Assembly (NCBI GenBank): GCA_017555465.1
Contig: JAFZGH010000215.1
Coordinates: 1-10,468 of the forward strand
DNA: 10,468 bases
Origin: Akkermansia sp.
Lineage (GTDB): Bacteria > Verrucomicrobiota > Verrucomicrobiia > Verrucomicrobiales > Akkermansiaceae
Reading direction: 5' to 3'
The position numbers and the translations under genes were made by a program. Shown piece by piece: positions 1 through 6,978 of this stretch. The notes under the pieces are model-generated. The model ran no database searches and was not told the DNA's origin. It worked only from the letters and a program-made list of their open reading frames with translations. How positions within the stretch are numbered: position 1 is the stretch's first letter; each line of letters opens with the position of its first letter.

Positions 1-12
1 CGATTGAAAAAC

Positions 13-44
13 AAAGAGCGGCAGTCGTAAAACTGCCGCTCTTT
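13..44 (-). terminator. Intrinsic terminator of tRNA-Pro
   Basis: A perfect 13-bp stem (13-25 with 32-44) closes a 6-base loop. Read on the minus strand it lies 16 bases past the tRNA 3' end and is followed by G then five T (12-7), the layout of a Rho-independent terminator. On the plus strand the stem also runs into a T-rich stretch (TTTTCTGG), so it could stop transcription from a left-hand neighbour as well. A further 10-bp inverted repeat (1-10 with 54-63) encloses the hairpin. Confidence 0.85.
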
Positions 45-60
45 TCTGGTTTATTTTCAA

Positions 61-134
61 TCGGGCAAGCGGGATTCGAACCCACGACCCCTTGCACCCC
101 ATGCAAGTGCGCTACCAGACTGCGCTACTGCCCG
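61..134 (-). tRNA. tRNA-Pro, anticodon GGG
   Basis: Reading the minus strand gives a full cloverleaf. The 7-bp acceptor stem (134-128 with 68-62) has one G-U pair, the D-arm carries the usual AGCGCAGTCTGGTAGCGC core, and the T-arm carries GGTTCGAATCC. The 5-bp anticodon stem CTTGC/GCAAG closes the loop ATGGGGT, so the anticodon is GGG at 100-98 and reads CCC and CCU. C1-G72 and discriminator A73 (position 61) fit proline identity. CCA is not encoded, because ATTG follows the discriminator, so it must be added after transcription. The gene diverges from argC and has its own promoter and terminator. Confidence 0.95.
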
Positions 135-176
135 TTGTTTGGAGTATCGCGCGCTTTGCAGCGCGGCGACGTGCGG

Positions 177-205
177 AGTATACACGCAGTTTTTAGGATT
201 GTCAA
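177..205 (-). promoter_or_regulatory. Promoter of tRNA-Pro
   Basis: The minus strand shows a consensus -35 TTGACA (205-200), a 17-base spacer and a near-consensus -10 TATACT (182-177). Transcription would begin near 170, leaving a 5' leader of about 36 bases before the mature tRNA end at 134. The leader holds a 6-bp hairpin CGCGCT/AGCGCG (150-155 with 160-165). Five of the six -35 bases are shared with the -35 of the oppositely directed argC promoter. Confidence 0.8.
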
Positions 206-227
206 CTCATTTTTTTCATGATAAGAT
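199..227 (+). promoter_or_regulatory. Promoter of argC
   Basis: The elements are TTGTCA (199-204), a 17-base spacer and TAAGAT (222-227). TG at 219-220, one base before the -10, makes it an extended -10. The predicted start of transcription is around 234, only about 4 bases before the argC ATG at 238, so the message would be almost leaderless. The -35 overlaps the tRNA-Pro -35 on the other strand. Confidence 0.65.
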
Positions 228-237
228 TTTTTTTGCG

Positions 238-1281
238 ATGAAGAAGGTAAAAACGGCTGTTGTGGGGGCTAGTGGATATACTGGCCAGGAGCTTTTGAGA
301 ATTCTGCTGCGCCATCCGGGTGTGGAGTTGGTGTGCGCGACTTCGCGCCAGTATGCGGGGCAGAAGCTGAGTGATTTGTTCCCGCGTTTCCGGAATGTGC
401 CTGGGGCGGATTTGTGTTTCACGGATTCTGATGTGGAGGCGATAGCGGCTACTGGGGCGGAGGCGGCGTTTCTGGCGCTGCCGCACGGGGTTTCTGTGAG
501 TTATGGCCGCGGGCTGGTGGAGGCAGGTATCCGGGTGGTGGATTTGTCTGCGGATTTCCGCTTGAATGATCCGGCGGTGTATGAGGAGTTCTACGGCAAG
601 CCGCATGCTGATATGGAGCTGATGCAGGAGGCGCCGTACGGTATGCCGGAGTGGCACCGCGAGGAGATTGAGAAGGCGCGCATTGTGGGGTCGCCGGGTT
701 GCTACCCGACGAGTATTATTCTGCCGCTGGTGCCGCTGCTGAAGGCGGGCTTGGTGCTGCCGGAGGATATTGTGGTGAACAGTGGCAGTGGTGTTTCCGG
801 CGCGGGCCGCAAGGCGGATGTTTCCCTGCTCTACTGTGAGTGCAATGAGAGTATGCGCGCGTATGGCGTGCCGCGCCACCGCCACCTTTCGGAGATTGAG
901 CAGGAGCTTTCCGGCGCCGCCGGCACGAAGGTGACGATTACGTTCACCCCGCACCTGATGCCGGTGAATACGGGTATTGTGACGACGACGGTGGCCAAGC
1001 TGAAGCCTGGCACGACGGTGGAGGAGATTTCCGCATGCATGGAGGCGGCGTATGCCAAAGCGCCGTTTGTGCGTCTGCAGGGGGCAAACAAGCCGGCGGA
1101 TACGAAGAATGTGACGCGCACGAATTTTGTGGATATCGGCTGGGCGATTGATGCGCGCACGAACCGTGTGGTGCTGATGAGCGCGGAGGATAATGTGATT
1201 AAGGGCGCGGGTGGCCAGGGTGTGCACGCGTTCAATATCATGTTCGGGTTTGATGAGACCGAGGGTCTGTGGCTGATTTAA
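238..1281 (+). CDS. argC: N-acetyl-gamma-glutamyl-phosphate reductase
   Basis: ArgC carries out the third step of arginine synthesis in the cytoplasm: NADPH-dependent reduction of N-acetylglutamyl-5-phosphate to the semialdehyde. The 347-aa product has the usual length. It opens with the dinucleotide-binding motif GASGYTG, carries the catalytic cysteine Cys155 in GSPGCYPTS, and has the conserved RHRHLSEIEQ and HLMPVNTGI segments. The frame stays open upstream to an ATG at 139, but those 33 extra codons lie across the promoter and resemble nothing in the family; the ATG at 238 gives the expected start MKKVKTAVVGASGYTG. No Shine-Dalgarno precedes it. It stands alone: no other arg gene is in the window, and a spacer of about 240 bases separates it from the next gene. 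Its codons are mostly G- or T-ending (Ala nearly always GCG), unlike dxs and the right-hand genes. Identification is firm. Confidence 0.96.
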   Translation: MKKVKTAVVGASGYTGQELLRILLRHPGVELVCATSRQYAGQKLSDLFPRFRNVPGADLCFTDSDVEAIAATGAEAAFLALPHGVSVSYGRGLVEAGIRVVDLSADFRLNDPAVYEEFYGKPHADMELMQEAPYGMPEWHREEIEKARIVGSPGCYPTSIILPLVPLLKAGLVLPEDIVVNSGSGVSGAGRKADVSLLYCECNESMRAYGVPRHRHLSEIEQELSGAAGTKVTITFTPHLMPVNTGIVTTTVAKLKPGTTVEEISACMEAAYAKAPFVRLQGANKPADTKNVTRTNFVDIGWAIDARTNRVVLMSAEDNVIKGAGGQGVHAFNIMFGFDETEGLWLI

Positions 1282-1334
1282 GGGTTCATACGCGCTGGCA
1301 TCATTCAAAAATCATCGCAAAATCGAAACGCAAA

Positions 1335-1469
1335 GATGTAGAATTTTGAATTATGGATGTAGAATGTATAGAGTTTCCTGCGCCTGCGGGCGCAGCTGTG
1401 TGTCGGCCGAGCCAAAGGCTCGGGGAGCTTTCACATTCAAAATTCTACTTTCTACATTCAAAATCTCCC
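1335..1469. repeat. Composite inverted-repeat element, MITE/REP-like
   Basis: This element fills most of the 1282-1524 spacer. Its outer arms are AT-rich: GTAGAATTTTGAAT (1338-1351) is perfectly repeated in inverted orientation at 1435-1448. Further partial copies of the same GTAGAAT / TTTTGAATGTAGA words sit beside both arms (1357-1370, and 1451-1466 on the other strand). Between the arms are two GC-rich hairpins: CTGCGCC/GGCGCAG with a 4-base loop (1378-1395) and CCGAGCC/GGCTCGG with a 3-base loop (1407-1423). There is no coding potential and no clear target-site duplication. The architecture suggests a dispersed intergenic repeat, but copy number cannot be known from this window. Confidence 0.55.
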
Positions 1470-1524
1470 AAGCCCCCGTTTGCAGAGTTAATGAATCTAC
1501 TTATTCCAACGCGTGGTTGATGAC

Positions 1525-2919
1525 ATGAAGCCGGTTCTCCTCATTGTAGATGATGAAAAGGCCACCCGCACGGTGCTCTGCGCCGCGCTGGAGGAGGATT
1601 ATGAGGTGTTTCCGGCGGCAAATGGCAAGGCGGCGAGCGCGATTCTGGAGAGTGAGCCGGTGGATATCCTGCTGACGGACCTGCGCCTGGGCGGGGAGAG
1701 CGGCATGGATCTGATTGATTACGCCGTGGGGCTTCCGCAGCCGCCGCTGTGTATCATGATGACAGCGTACGGCAGTGCTGATGTGGCGGCCGAGGCCAAA
1801 CGCCACGGGGCGTATTATTTCCTGACCAAGCCGCTGAATCTGGATGAGGTGGAGCTGCTGCTGCGCCGCGCGACCCACACCCGCCAGCTGGAATCGGAGA
1901 ACAAGGAGCTGACCACCAGGCTGGAGCCGGCGGGCGGGCTGGACCGCATGCTGGGCGACAGCCCGCAGATGCAGGATGTGTTCAACCGCATCCGCCGGGT
2001 GGCGCCCACGCAGGCGACGGTGCTCATCGAGGGCGAGAGCGGCACGGGTAAGGAGCTGGTGGCGCGCGCGCTGCACAGTCTTTCGCCGCGGTGCCAGAAG
2101 AGGTTTGTGGCGGTGAACTGCGCGGCGCTTTCCCCGCAGCTGATGGAGAGCGAGCTTTTCGGCCACGAGAAGGGGGCGTTCACCGGGGCCATGCAGCGGC
2201 GCATCGGCCGCTTTGAGGAGGCCGACGGCGGCACGCTGTTCCTGGATGAAATCGGCGAGATTGATATTCCCACGCAGGTGAAGCTGCTGCGTGTGCTGGC
2301 CGAGCGCAGTATTGAGCGGGTGGGCAGCAATGCGAGTATCCCGGTGAATGTGCGGGTGATTGCCGCGACCAACCGGAATCTGGAGGCCATGGTGAATGAG
2401 GGCACGTTCCGGCTGGATTTGTACCAGCGCCTGAATGTGATTTCGATGAAGCTGGCCCCCTTGCGGGAACGCCGGGGCGATATTGTGCTCATGGCAAATG
2501 CCTTTGCCCGGGAGCTCAGCCAGCTGAACAACCGGGAGACGAAGCCGCTCAGCCGCCCGGCGCTGGAGTTGCTGCGCGCCTACAACTGGCCGGGTAATGT
2601 GCGCCAGCTGCGCACGGCCGTGGAGCATGCGGTGGTGATGAGCAACGGGCCAGAACTTTTACCCGCTGATTTGCCGGAGTACCTGCAAACGCCGCCGGAG
2701 GCAGCCCCTGCCCCCGGAACGAAGCGTGGCAGTACGGATTTTGAGCTTGAAAATGCCCCCTCTCTTAATTTACAATACATCGAGCAGCAGGTTATTCTCC
2801 TGGCGCTGCGGCGCACAGGCGGCAACCGCTCCGCCGCGGCGGAGCTGCTGGGCATTAACCGCCGCACCTTGCAACGCAAGCTGGCGGAGGCTCCTGAAGT
2901 TTTCAAACTTTACCTCTAA
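1525..2919 (+). CDS. NtrC-family sigma-54-dependent response regulator
   Basis: This 464-aa two-component regulator should activate sigma-54 promoters after phosphorylation by a partner kinase. Three domains are visible. The receiver (about 1-120) has acidic D9/D10, phosphoacceptor D52 in LLTDLRLGG, T80 and K102. The AAA+ domain (about 140-370) has Walker A GESGTGKE (170-177), the sigma-54 contact loop GAFTGA (217-222), Walker B FLDE with D241/E242, and RERRGDI. The C-terminal Fis-type helix-turn-helix (about 420-464) contains GGNRSAAAELLGINRRTLQRKL. The ATG at 1525 gives a standard receiver start (MKPVLLIVDDE); a GTG four codons earlier (1513) is also open. No Shine-Dalgarno and no histidine kinase gene are visible, so the partner is elsewhere. 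It lies 15 bases from the membrane glycosyltransferase gene and probably shares its transcript. Domain assignment is firm; the target genes are unknown. Confidence 0.93.
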   Translation: MKPVLLIVDDEKATRTVLCAALEEDYEVFPAANGKAASAILESEPVDILLTDLRLGGESGMDLIDYAVGLPQPPLCIMMTAYGSADVAAEAKRHGAYYFLTKPLNLDEVELLLRRATHTRQLESENKELTTRLEPAGGLDRMLGDSPQMQDVFNRIRRVAPTQATVLIEGESGTGKELVARALHSLSPRCQKRFVAVNCAALSPQLMESELFGHEKGAFTGAMQRRIGRFEEADGGTLFLDEIGEIDIPTQVKLLRVLAERSIERVGSNASIPVNVRVIAATNRNLEAMVNEGTFRLDLYQRLNVISMKLAPLRERRGDIVLMANAFARELSQLNNRETKPLSRPALELLRAYNWPGNVRQLRTAVEHAVVMSNGPELLPADLPEYLQTPPEAAPAPGTKRGSTDFELENAPSLNLQYIEQQVILLALRRTGGNRSAAAELLGINRRTLQRKLAEAPEVFKLYL

Positions 2920-2934
2920 CCGTTTATCTGAAAA

Positions 2935-4827
2935 ATGGAAGACATTACCTCTAAGGAAAGAAACACACGTAACTTCTTTGTCAGTCTGCGCTGGGTGCTG
3001 GGGCTTTTGATTGCGAGCCTCTGCATGATTCAGCTTTTCCTGACTTACCGCGGATTGAATCAGGCCCCGGCTATGGATATGGCCCAGGTGGCGCGCCAGA
3101 TTGCCCGCGGCGAGGGGTTCACGACTAAGTTCATCCGCCCGATTGATGCGTGGGATTTCTCGCAGGCCAGCACCCGGAAGAAGAAGAAGGCTGATGACAA
3201 GACCGCCGGGCTGGACTTTGACCATTTCCCGGAGGCTAACCACGCCCCGCTGTATCCTTATGTGCTGGCCACGGCCATCAAAGTGACGGGGTATGACCGC
3301 TTTGACGAAAACCGCATGGATGTGGATAAGACTAACATTTATGCCGGTGACCGCGTGATTTCCGGAGTGAGCACCTTCTTCTTCCTGGTGGCACTGGTGC
3401 TGGTGTATACCCTGGTAACCCGTTTGTTTGATGAGGTGGTGGCGGCCACGACGGTGGCGCTCATGGGGCTGAGTGATTTGCTGCTGCAATATGCGCTCAG
3501 CGGCCTGGCCCAGCCTTTCATGCTGTGTCTGCTGCTGGCCGGTGTCCACTGCCTGGTTTCTGCACTCAAGGCGGATAAGGAACTGCGCATGGGTAAGACG
3601 ATTGCGTGGATGTGCGGCATGTTCATCTTCATTTCGCTTCTGTGCCTCACCAGTTACATGTGTATCTGGGTGGCGCTGGGTCTGCTTGTTTTCTGCGGTC
3701 TCTATTTCCGGCCCTATGGTCTGTACTCAGCCATCGGGGCGGGTATTCTCCTGTTCCTGGTGGTGCTGCCCGTCGTGCTGCTGCTTTCGCCCACCGGCGG
3801 CGTGGAGCGCCAGATTATCCACGGTGTGTTCAATGGTTTCGGCAGCAGCGATGCCGAAGCGCTGATGCGCAGCGCCTCCACCGCGGCCATTGCCTTTAAT
3901 TCGGCCAACTTCTTCCTGCGCCTGCTGGGGTACACCTTCGCGCAGTTCAACAGCATGTACATCAACATGGGGGCAATTGTGCCGGTGCTGTTCTTCCTGC
4001 TGACCTTGTTCAACAAGTTCCGCAAGAACACAGTGGAAGGCACCAAGTGGGCCGTGCTGCTGATGTGGCTGGCCGCCTGCCTGGGCATGGCCCTTTTCGG
4101 CGAATCCCGCTCTATCAGCGAACGCCAGCTGGCCATGCTGTTCACGCCGTTCTTTGCGGCATACGGCACGGCGCTGGTGTTTGTGCTGCTGGCGCGCCTG
4201 CAGCTGGGCTCTTCGTTCAACGCGGTTCGCGGACTGACGATTGCAGCCATGCTGCTTATCTCTTCCGGGCTCTTCCTCTTCCAGCTTCCCAAGCAGCTGT
4301 ATATGGGCATCTGGACCAGTGCCCGCGGCATCCCGCACTACCCGCCGTACTATCCGGCCGCCTTGAATGACAAGCTGCACAGCATGACCAACGAGCACGA
4401 AATCGTGGTCACAGACCAGCCCTGGGCTGTCGCGTGGTACGCAGACCGCAAGGCGCTGTGGCTGCCGCGCAGCCTGTCGGAATACACCCGCAACCTCGAA
4501 TCAGTGTTTGCCAGACACGGCCAGAGCGTGCAGGGCTTCCTGATTACGCCCAGCTCCCATTCCATGCCGTCCGGTGGTCTCGGCGGCGTTATCCAGTCCG
4601 CTGGTGATTTTGCCCCGCTGGCGCTGGAAGGCAAGCTGCTGCTGCTTGCCCCGAAACACAACATGGCCTTTGCTGAATTGTTTACAACGAACGCCAACGA
4701 AAAATCCACGGCACGCCCGCTGGCCAGTCTGGTGTCATCCCAGGGTGTATACCGCCACCGCAACTTCATTCTCGGCGCCGAAATGATTTACTACAGCCGC
4801 GAAAATGTAGGCGAACCGAAGCAATAA
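2935..4827 (+). CDS. GT-C type membrane glycosyltransferase (ArnT/PMT-like)
   Basis: This 630-aa inner-membrane protein has about 10-12 predicted membrane segments. The first (about 19-37) is followed by a long extracytoplasmic loop. That loop carries Asp48 in AMDMAQVARQIARGEGF, at the place of the catalytic Asp of GT-C enzymes, and HAPLYPYVLA (103-112), a signature seen in ArnT/GT39-like proteins. Segments then run from about 141 to 455. A soluble C-terminal part (about 465-630) contains VVTDQPWAVAWYADRKALWLP, common in the same group. Such enzymes move a sugar from a polyprenyl-phosphate donor to lipid A, protein or another acceptor outside the inner membrane; donor and acceptor here are unknown. 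It lies just after the NtrC-type regulator, which may control it. A basic stretch, KKKKADDK, sits in the first loop. Family placement rests on motif and topology, not on a search. Confidence 0.72.
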   Translation: MEDITSKERNTRNFFVSLRWVLGLLIASLCMIQLFLTYRGLNQAPAMDMAQVARQIARGEGFTTKFIRPIDAWDFSQASTRKKKKADDKTAGLDFDHFPEANHAPLYPYVLATAIKVTGYDRFDENRMDVDKTNIYAGDRVISGVSTFFFLVALVLVYTLVTRLFDEVVAATTVALMGLSDLLLQYALSGLAQPFMLCLLLAGVHCLVSALKADKELRMGKTIAWMCGMFIFISLLCLTSYMCIWVALGLLVFCGLYFRPYGLYSAIGAGILLFLVVLPVVLLLSPTGGVERQIIHGVFNGFGSSDAEALMRSASTAAIAFNSANFFLRLLGYTFAQFNSMYINMGAIVPVLFFLLTLFNKFRKNTVEGTKWAVLLMWLAACLGMALFGESRSISERQLAMLFTPFFAAYGTALVFVLLARLQLGSSFNAVRGLTIAAMLLISSGLFLFQLPKQLYMGIWTSARGIPHYPPYYPAALNDKLHSMTNEHEIVVTDQPWAVAWYADRKALWLPRSLSEYTRNLESVFARHGQSVQGFLITPSSHSMPSGGLGGVIQSAGDFAPLALEGKLLLLAPKHNMAFAELFTTNANEKSTARPLASLVSSQGVYRHRNFILGAEMIYYSRENVGEPKQ

Positions 4828-4847
4828 TCCCGATTTTTTCACTTCCC

Positions 4848-5111
4848 ATGCCGCCACGCACCAAAGCCAAAGCGCCGAATTTCGAGGAAGCCACCGCCCG
4901 GCTGGAGCAGATTGTTGCTCTGGTCAACAACCCGGAAACCGGCCTGGAGGACATGATTTCCCTTGCCGCAGAGGGGCTTGCCCTCATCCGCAGCAGCGAA
5001 CAACTCCTGGCAGAGGCCGAACTGAAAATCCAGAAACTGGAGCAGGCTGCGCAGCAGCCCCCTGCCGCTGCCGCCACCACTGATGACCATGCCGAATTCT
5101 CCCTCATCTGA
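4848..5111 (+). CDS. xseB: Exodeoxyribonuclease VII small subunit
   Basis: XseB joins several-to-one with XseA to make exonuclease VII, which degrades single-stranded DNA in the cytoplasm. The 87-aa product shows the family pattern: FEEATARLEQIVALVNNPETGLEDMISLAAEGLALI followed by a charged helix (SSEQLLAEAELKIQKLEQA) that forms the helical hairpin. An Ala/Pro-rich tail follows. It starts 20 bases after the glycosyltransferase stop with no Shine-Dalgarno, and its last 29 bases overlap the start of dxs in another frame, suggesting coupled translation. xseA is not in this window. In E. coli the order is xseB-ispA-dxs; here ispA is missing between them. The match is good for so short a protein. 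Confidence 0.9.
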   Translation: MPPRTKAKAPNFEEATARLEQIVALVNNPETGLEDMISLAAEGLALIRSSEQLLAEAELKIQKLEQAAQQPPAAAATTDDHAEFSLI

Positions 5112-6978
5112 ATTACCGCCCTTGCTGGCAGCCATTCAATCCCCGCAGGATGTCAAGGCGTTACCTGCCGACAAGCTCCCTGAGCTGGCCGGAGAAATCC
5201 GCCAGACCCTCATCCGCACCCTGGCGGAAACCGGCGGGCACCTGGCGCCAAACCTGGGACTGGTGGAGCTGAGCATTGCCCTGCACCGCGTTTTCAACAC
5301 TCCGCAGGATAAGATTCTCTTTGATGTCTCGCACCAGTGCTATGTGCACAAGCTGCTGACCGGGCGAGCCGGGCAGATTCACACCATACGCCAGCACGGC
5401 GGCATTTCCGGGTTCTGCAAGCGCAGCGAATCCGCGCACGACGCCTACGGCGCCGGCCACGCCGGCACGGCGCTTTCCGCCGGGCTGGGCATGGCCGCGG
5501 CGCGCGACCTGGCTCGGGATAATTACCAGGTCATTTCTGTTGTGGGGGATGGCGCCTTTACCTGCGGCACTACCCTGGAAGGGCTCAACAACATCGCCAC
5601 CACCACGCGCAAGTTCATTCTCATCCTGAATGACAACGAGTGGAGCATTGACCGCAACGTGGGCGCCCTTTCGGCCTATTTTGCCACGCTGCAGCAAACG
5701 GACACCTACGCATGGCTGCGCCGCAACACCCGCGCCATCATCGAGAAAGTGGCCGGAGAAACCGCACGCAAGCAGATTTCCAAGCTGGTGCACGCCGCGC
5801 ACGGCATCATCACCCCCCTGAGTTTCTTCCAGGAACTGGGGCTTAGTTACTACGGCCCGGTGGACGGGCACGACATCCCCAGGCTGGAGAAGACCCTGCG
5901 CATTGCCGCCCGGAATGAAGGGCCGGTCATCATCCACGTGATTACCGAAAAGGGCCGCGGCTACCCCCCGGCAGCCAGCAACCCCACCAAGTTCCACGGC
6001 ATCGGCCAGTACAATGTGGAAGACGGCAGCACCAGCAAGGGCGGTGTCATTTCCTACTCCGAAGCCTTCGGTAAACATCTCACGGCATTGGCGGCAGATG
6101 ACCCGGATATCACCGCCATCACCGCCGCCATGCCCACCGGCACGCGCCTGGATATTTTCCGCGCCAGTTTCCCGAAACGCTACTATGATGTGGGCATTGC
6201 CGAGGAACATGCAGCGCTCTTTGCCTGCGGCCAGGCCACACAAGGCCTCAAGCCCTATCTGGCGGTTTATTCCACATTCATGCAGCGCTGTGTGGATATG
6301 ATTCAGCACGATGCCGCCCTGCAGCAGCTGCCCGTGCGCTTCTGCATGGACCGCGCCGGGCTCTCCCCGGATGACGGTCCCACCCACCACGGGCTCTTTG
6401 ATATTGCCATGATGCGCTGCATTCCCGGACTGGTGATGATGCAGCCGAAGGATGAAGCCGAACTGGGCCATATGCTGGCCACCATGAACACCATCAACGA
6501 TGCGCCCAGCATCATCCGCTACCCCCGCGGTGCCGGTGAAGGAGTCGATATGCCCGGAAAGCTCACCCCCCTGCCCGTGGGCAAGGCCGAGGTGCTGGCA
6601 GAAGGCAGCGAGGTATGCCTGCTGGCACTTGGCAATATGAACGGCTACGCTGCCCAGGTACGCGAGCTGCTGGAAGCACAGGGCATTTCCTGCGCCCACG
6701 TGAATGCCCGCTTCATCTGCCCGCTGGATGCAGACTGCATCCGGCAGCAGGCCGACAGTACGAAGCTGATTGTCACTCTGGAAGACCATGTGGTAGCAGG
6801 TGGTTTCGGCTCTGCCGTCATGGAACTGCTCAGCGAACAAGGCTGCAGCACCCCGGTGCTGCGCATCGGCTGGCCCAACCAGTACATTGAACATGGCACG
6901 GAAACCAGGCTGCGCGCAAAATACGGTCTTACCCCGCAAGCCATAGCAGAGCGCATTCTCACACGAATCAAGGCATGA
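5083..6978 (+). CDS. dxs: 1-deoxy-D-xylulose-5-phosphate synthase
   Basis: Dxs condenses pyruvate and glyceraldehyde-3-phosphate to 1-deoxyxylulose-5-phosphate with thiamine diphosphate, feeding the MEP isoprenoid pathway and thiamine/pyridoxal synthesis. The 631-aa length is normal. Visible landmarks are His53 in GGHLAPN, DVSHQCYVHKLLTGR, the ThDP/Mg motif GDGA (155-158) to NDN (183-185), a His in KFHG near 305, catalytic Glu374 in GIAEEHA, and Asp431/His435 in DRAGLSPDDGPTHHG. Several motifs differ from the E. coli form: GDGAFTCGTTLEGLNN, DVSHQCYVHK and SPDDGPTHHG instead of DVGHQAYPHK and VGADGPTHQG. As I recall, TCG..LE.LNN-type sequences occur in chlamydial enzymes. The start could also be the ATG two codons downstream (5089); both lie inside xseB. 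The stop overlaps the next ORF by four bases. Codons are strongly C-ending. Confidence 0.96.
   Translation: MTMPNSPSSELPPLLAAIQSPQDVKALPADKLPELAGEIRQTLIRTLAETGGHLAPNLGLVELSIALHRVFNTPQDKILFDVSHQCYVHKLLTGRAGQIHTIRQHGGISGFCKRSESAHDAYGAGHAGTALSAGLGMAAARDLARDNYQVISVVGDGAFTCGTTLEGLNNIATTTRKFILILNDNEWSIDRNVGALSAYFATLQQTDTYAWLRRNTRAIIEKVAGETARKQISKLVHAAHGIITPLSFFQELGLSYYGPVDGHDIPRLEKTLRIAARNEGPVIIHVITEKGRGYPPAASNPTKFHGIGQYNVEDGSTSKGGVISYSEAFGKHLTALAADDPDITAITAAMPTGTRLDIFRASFPKRYYDVGIAEEHAALFACGQATQGLKPYLAVYSTFMQRCVDMIQHDAALQQLPVRFCMDRAGLSPDDGPTHHGLFDIAMMRCIPGLVMMQPKDEAELGHMLATMNTINDAPSIIRYPRGAGEGVDMPGKLTPLPVGKAEVLAEGSEVCLLALGNMNGYAAQVRELLEAQGISCAHVNARFICPLDADCIRQQADSTKLIVTLEDHVVAGGFGSAVMELLSEQGCSTPVLRIGWPNQYIEHGTETRLRAKYGLTPQAIAERILTRIKA

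Noticed and set aside
139..237. An upstream ATG extending argC by 33 codons.
   Set aside because: It covers the promoter pair and the tRNA leader, and the extra residues do not match ArgC, whose normal start is at 238.
1282..1524. A sigma-54 or sigma-70 promoter for the NtrC gene.
   Set aside because: I found no GG-N10-GC type site and only poor -35/-10 pairs (for example TTGAAT with a 15-base spacer to TATAGA inside the repeat).
1346..1528. A 60-codon plus-strand frame in the spacer before the NtrC gene.
   Set aside because: It runs through the inverted-repeat element and its hairpins, and has no protein-like composition or start signal.
4828..4847. A T6 run between the glycosyltransferase gene and xseB as a possible terminator.
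   Set aside because: No hairpin precedes it; the 20-base gap fits an operon junction.
5161..6939. A 592-codon open frame antisense to dxs, with similar long antisense frames over argC (202-1308), the NtrC gene (1501-2628), the glycosyltransferase (3727-4398) and kdsD (9016-9768, plus strand).
   Set aside because: All are in register with the sense codons, so they stay open merely because the genes avoid TTA, CTA and TCA. Their translations are low-complexity (rich in Gly/His/Arg) and resemble no protein family.
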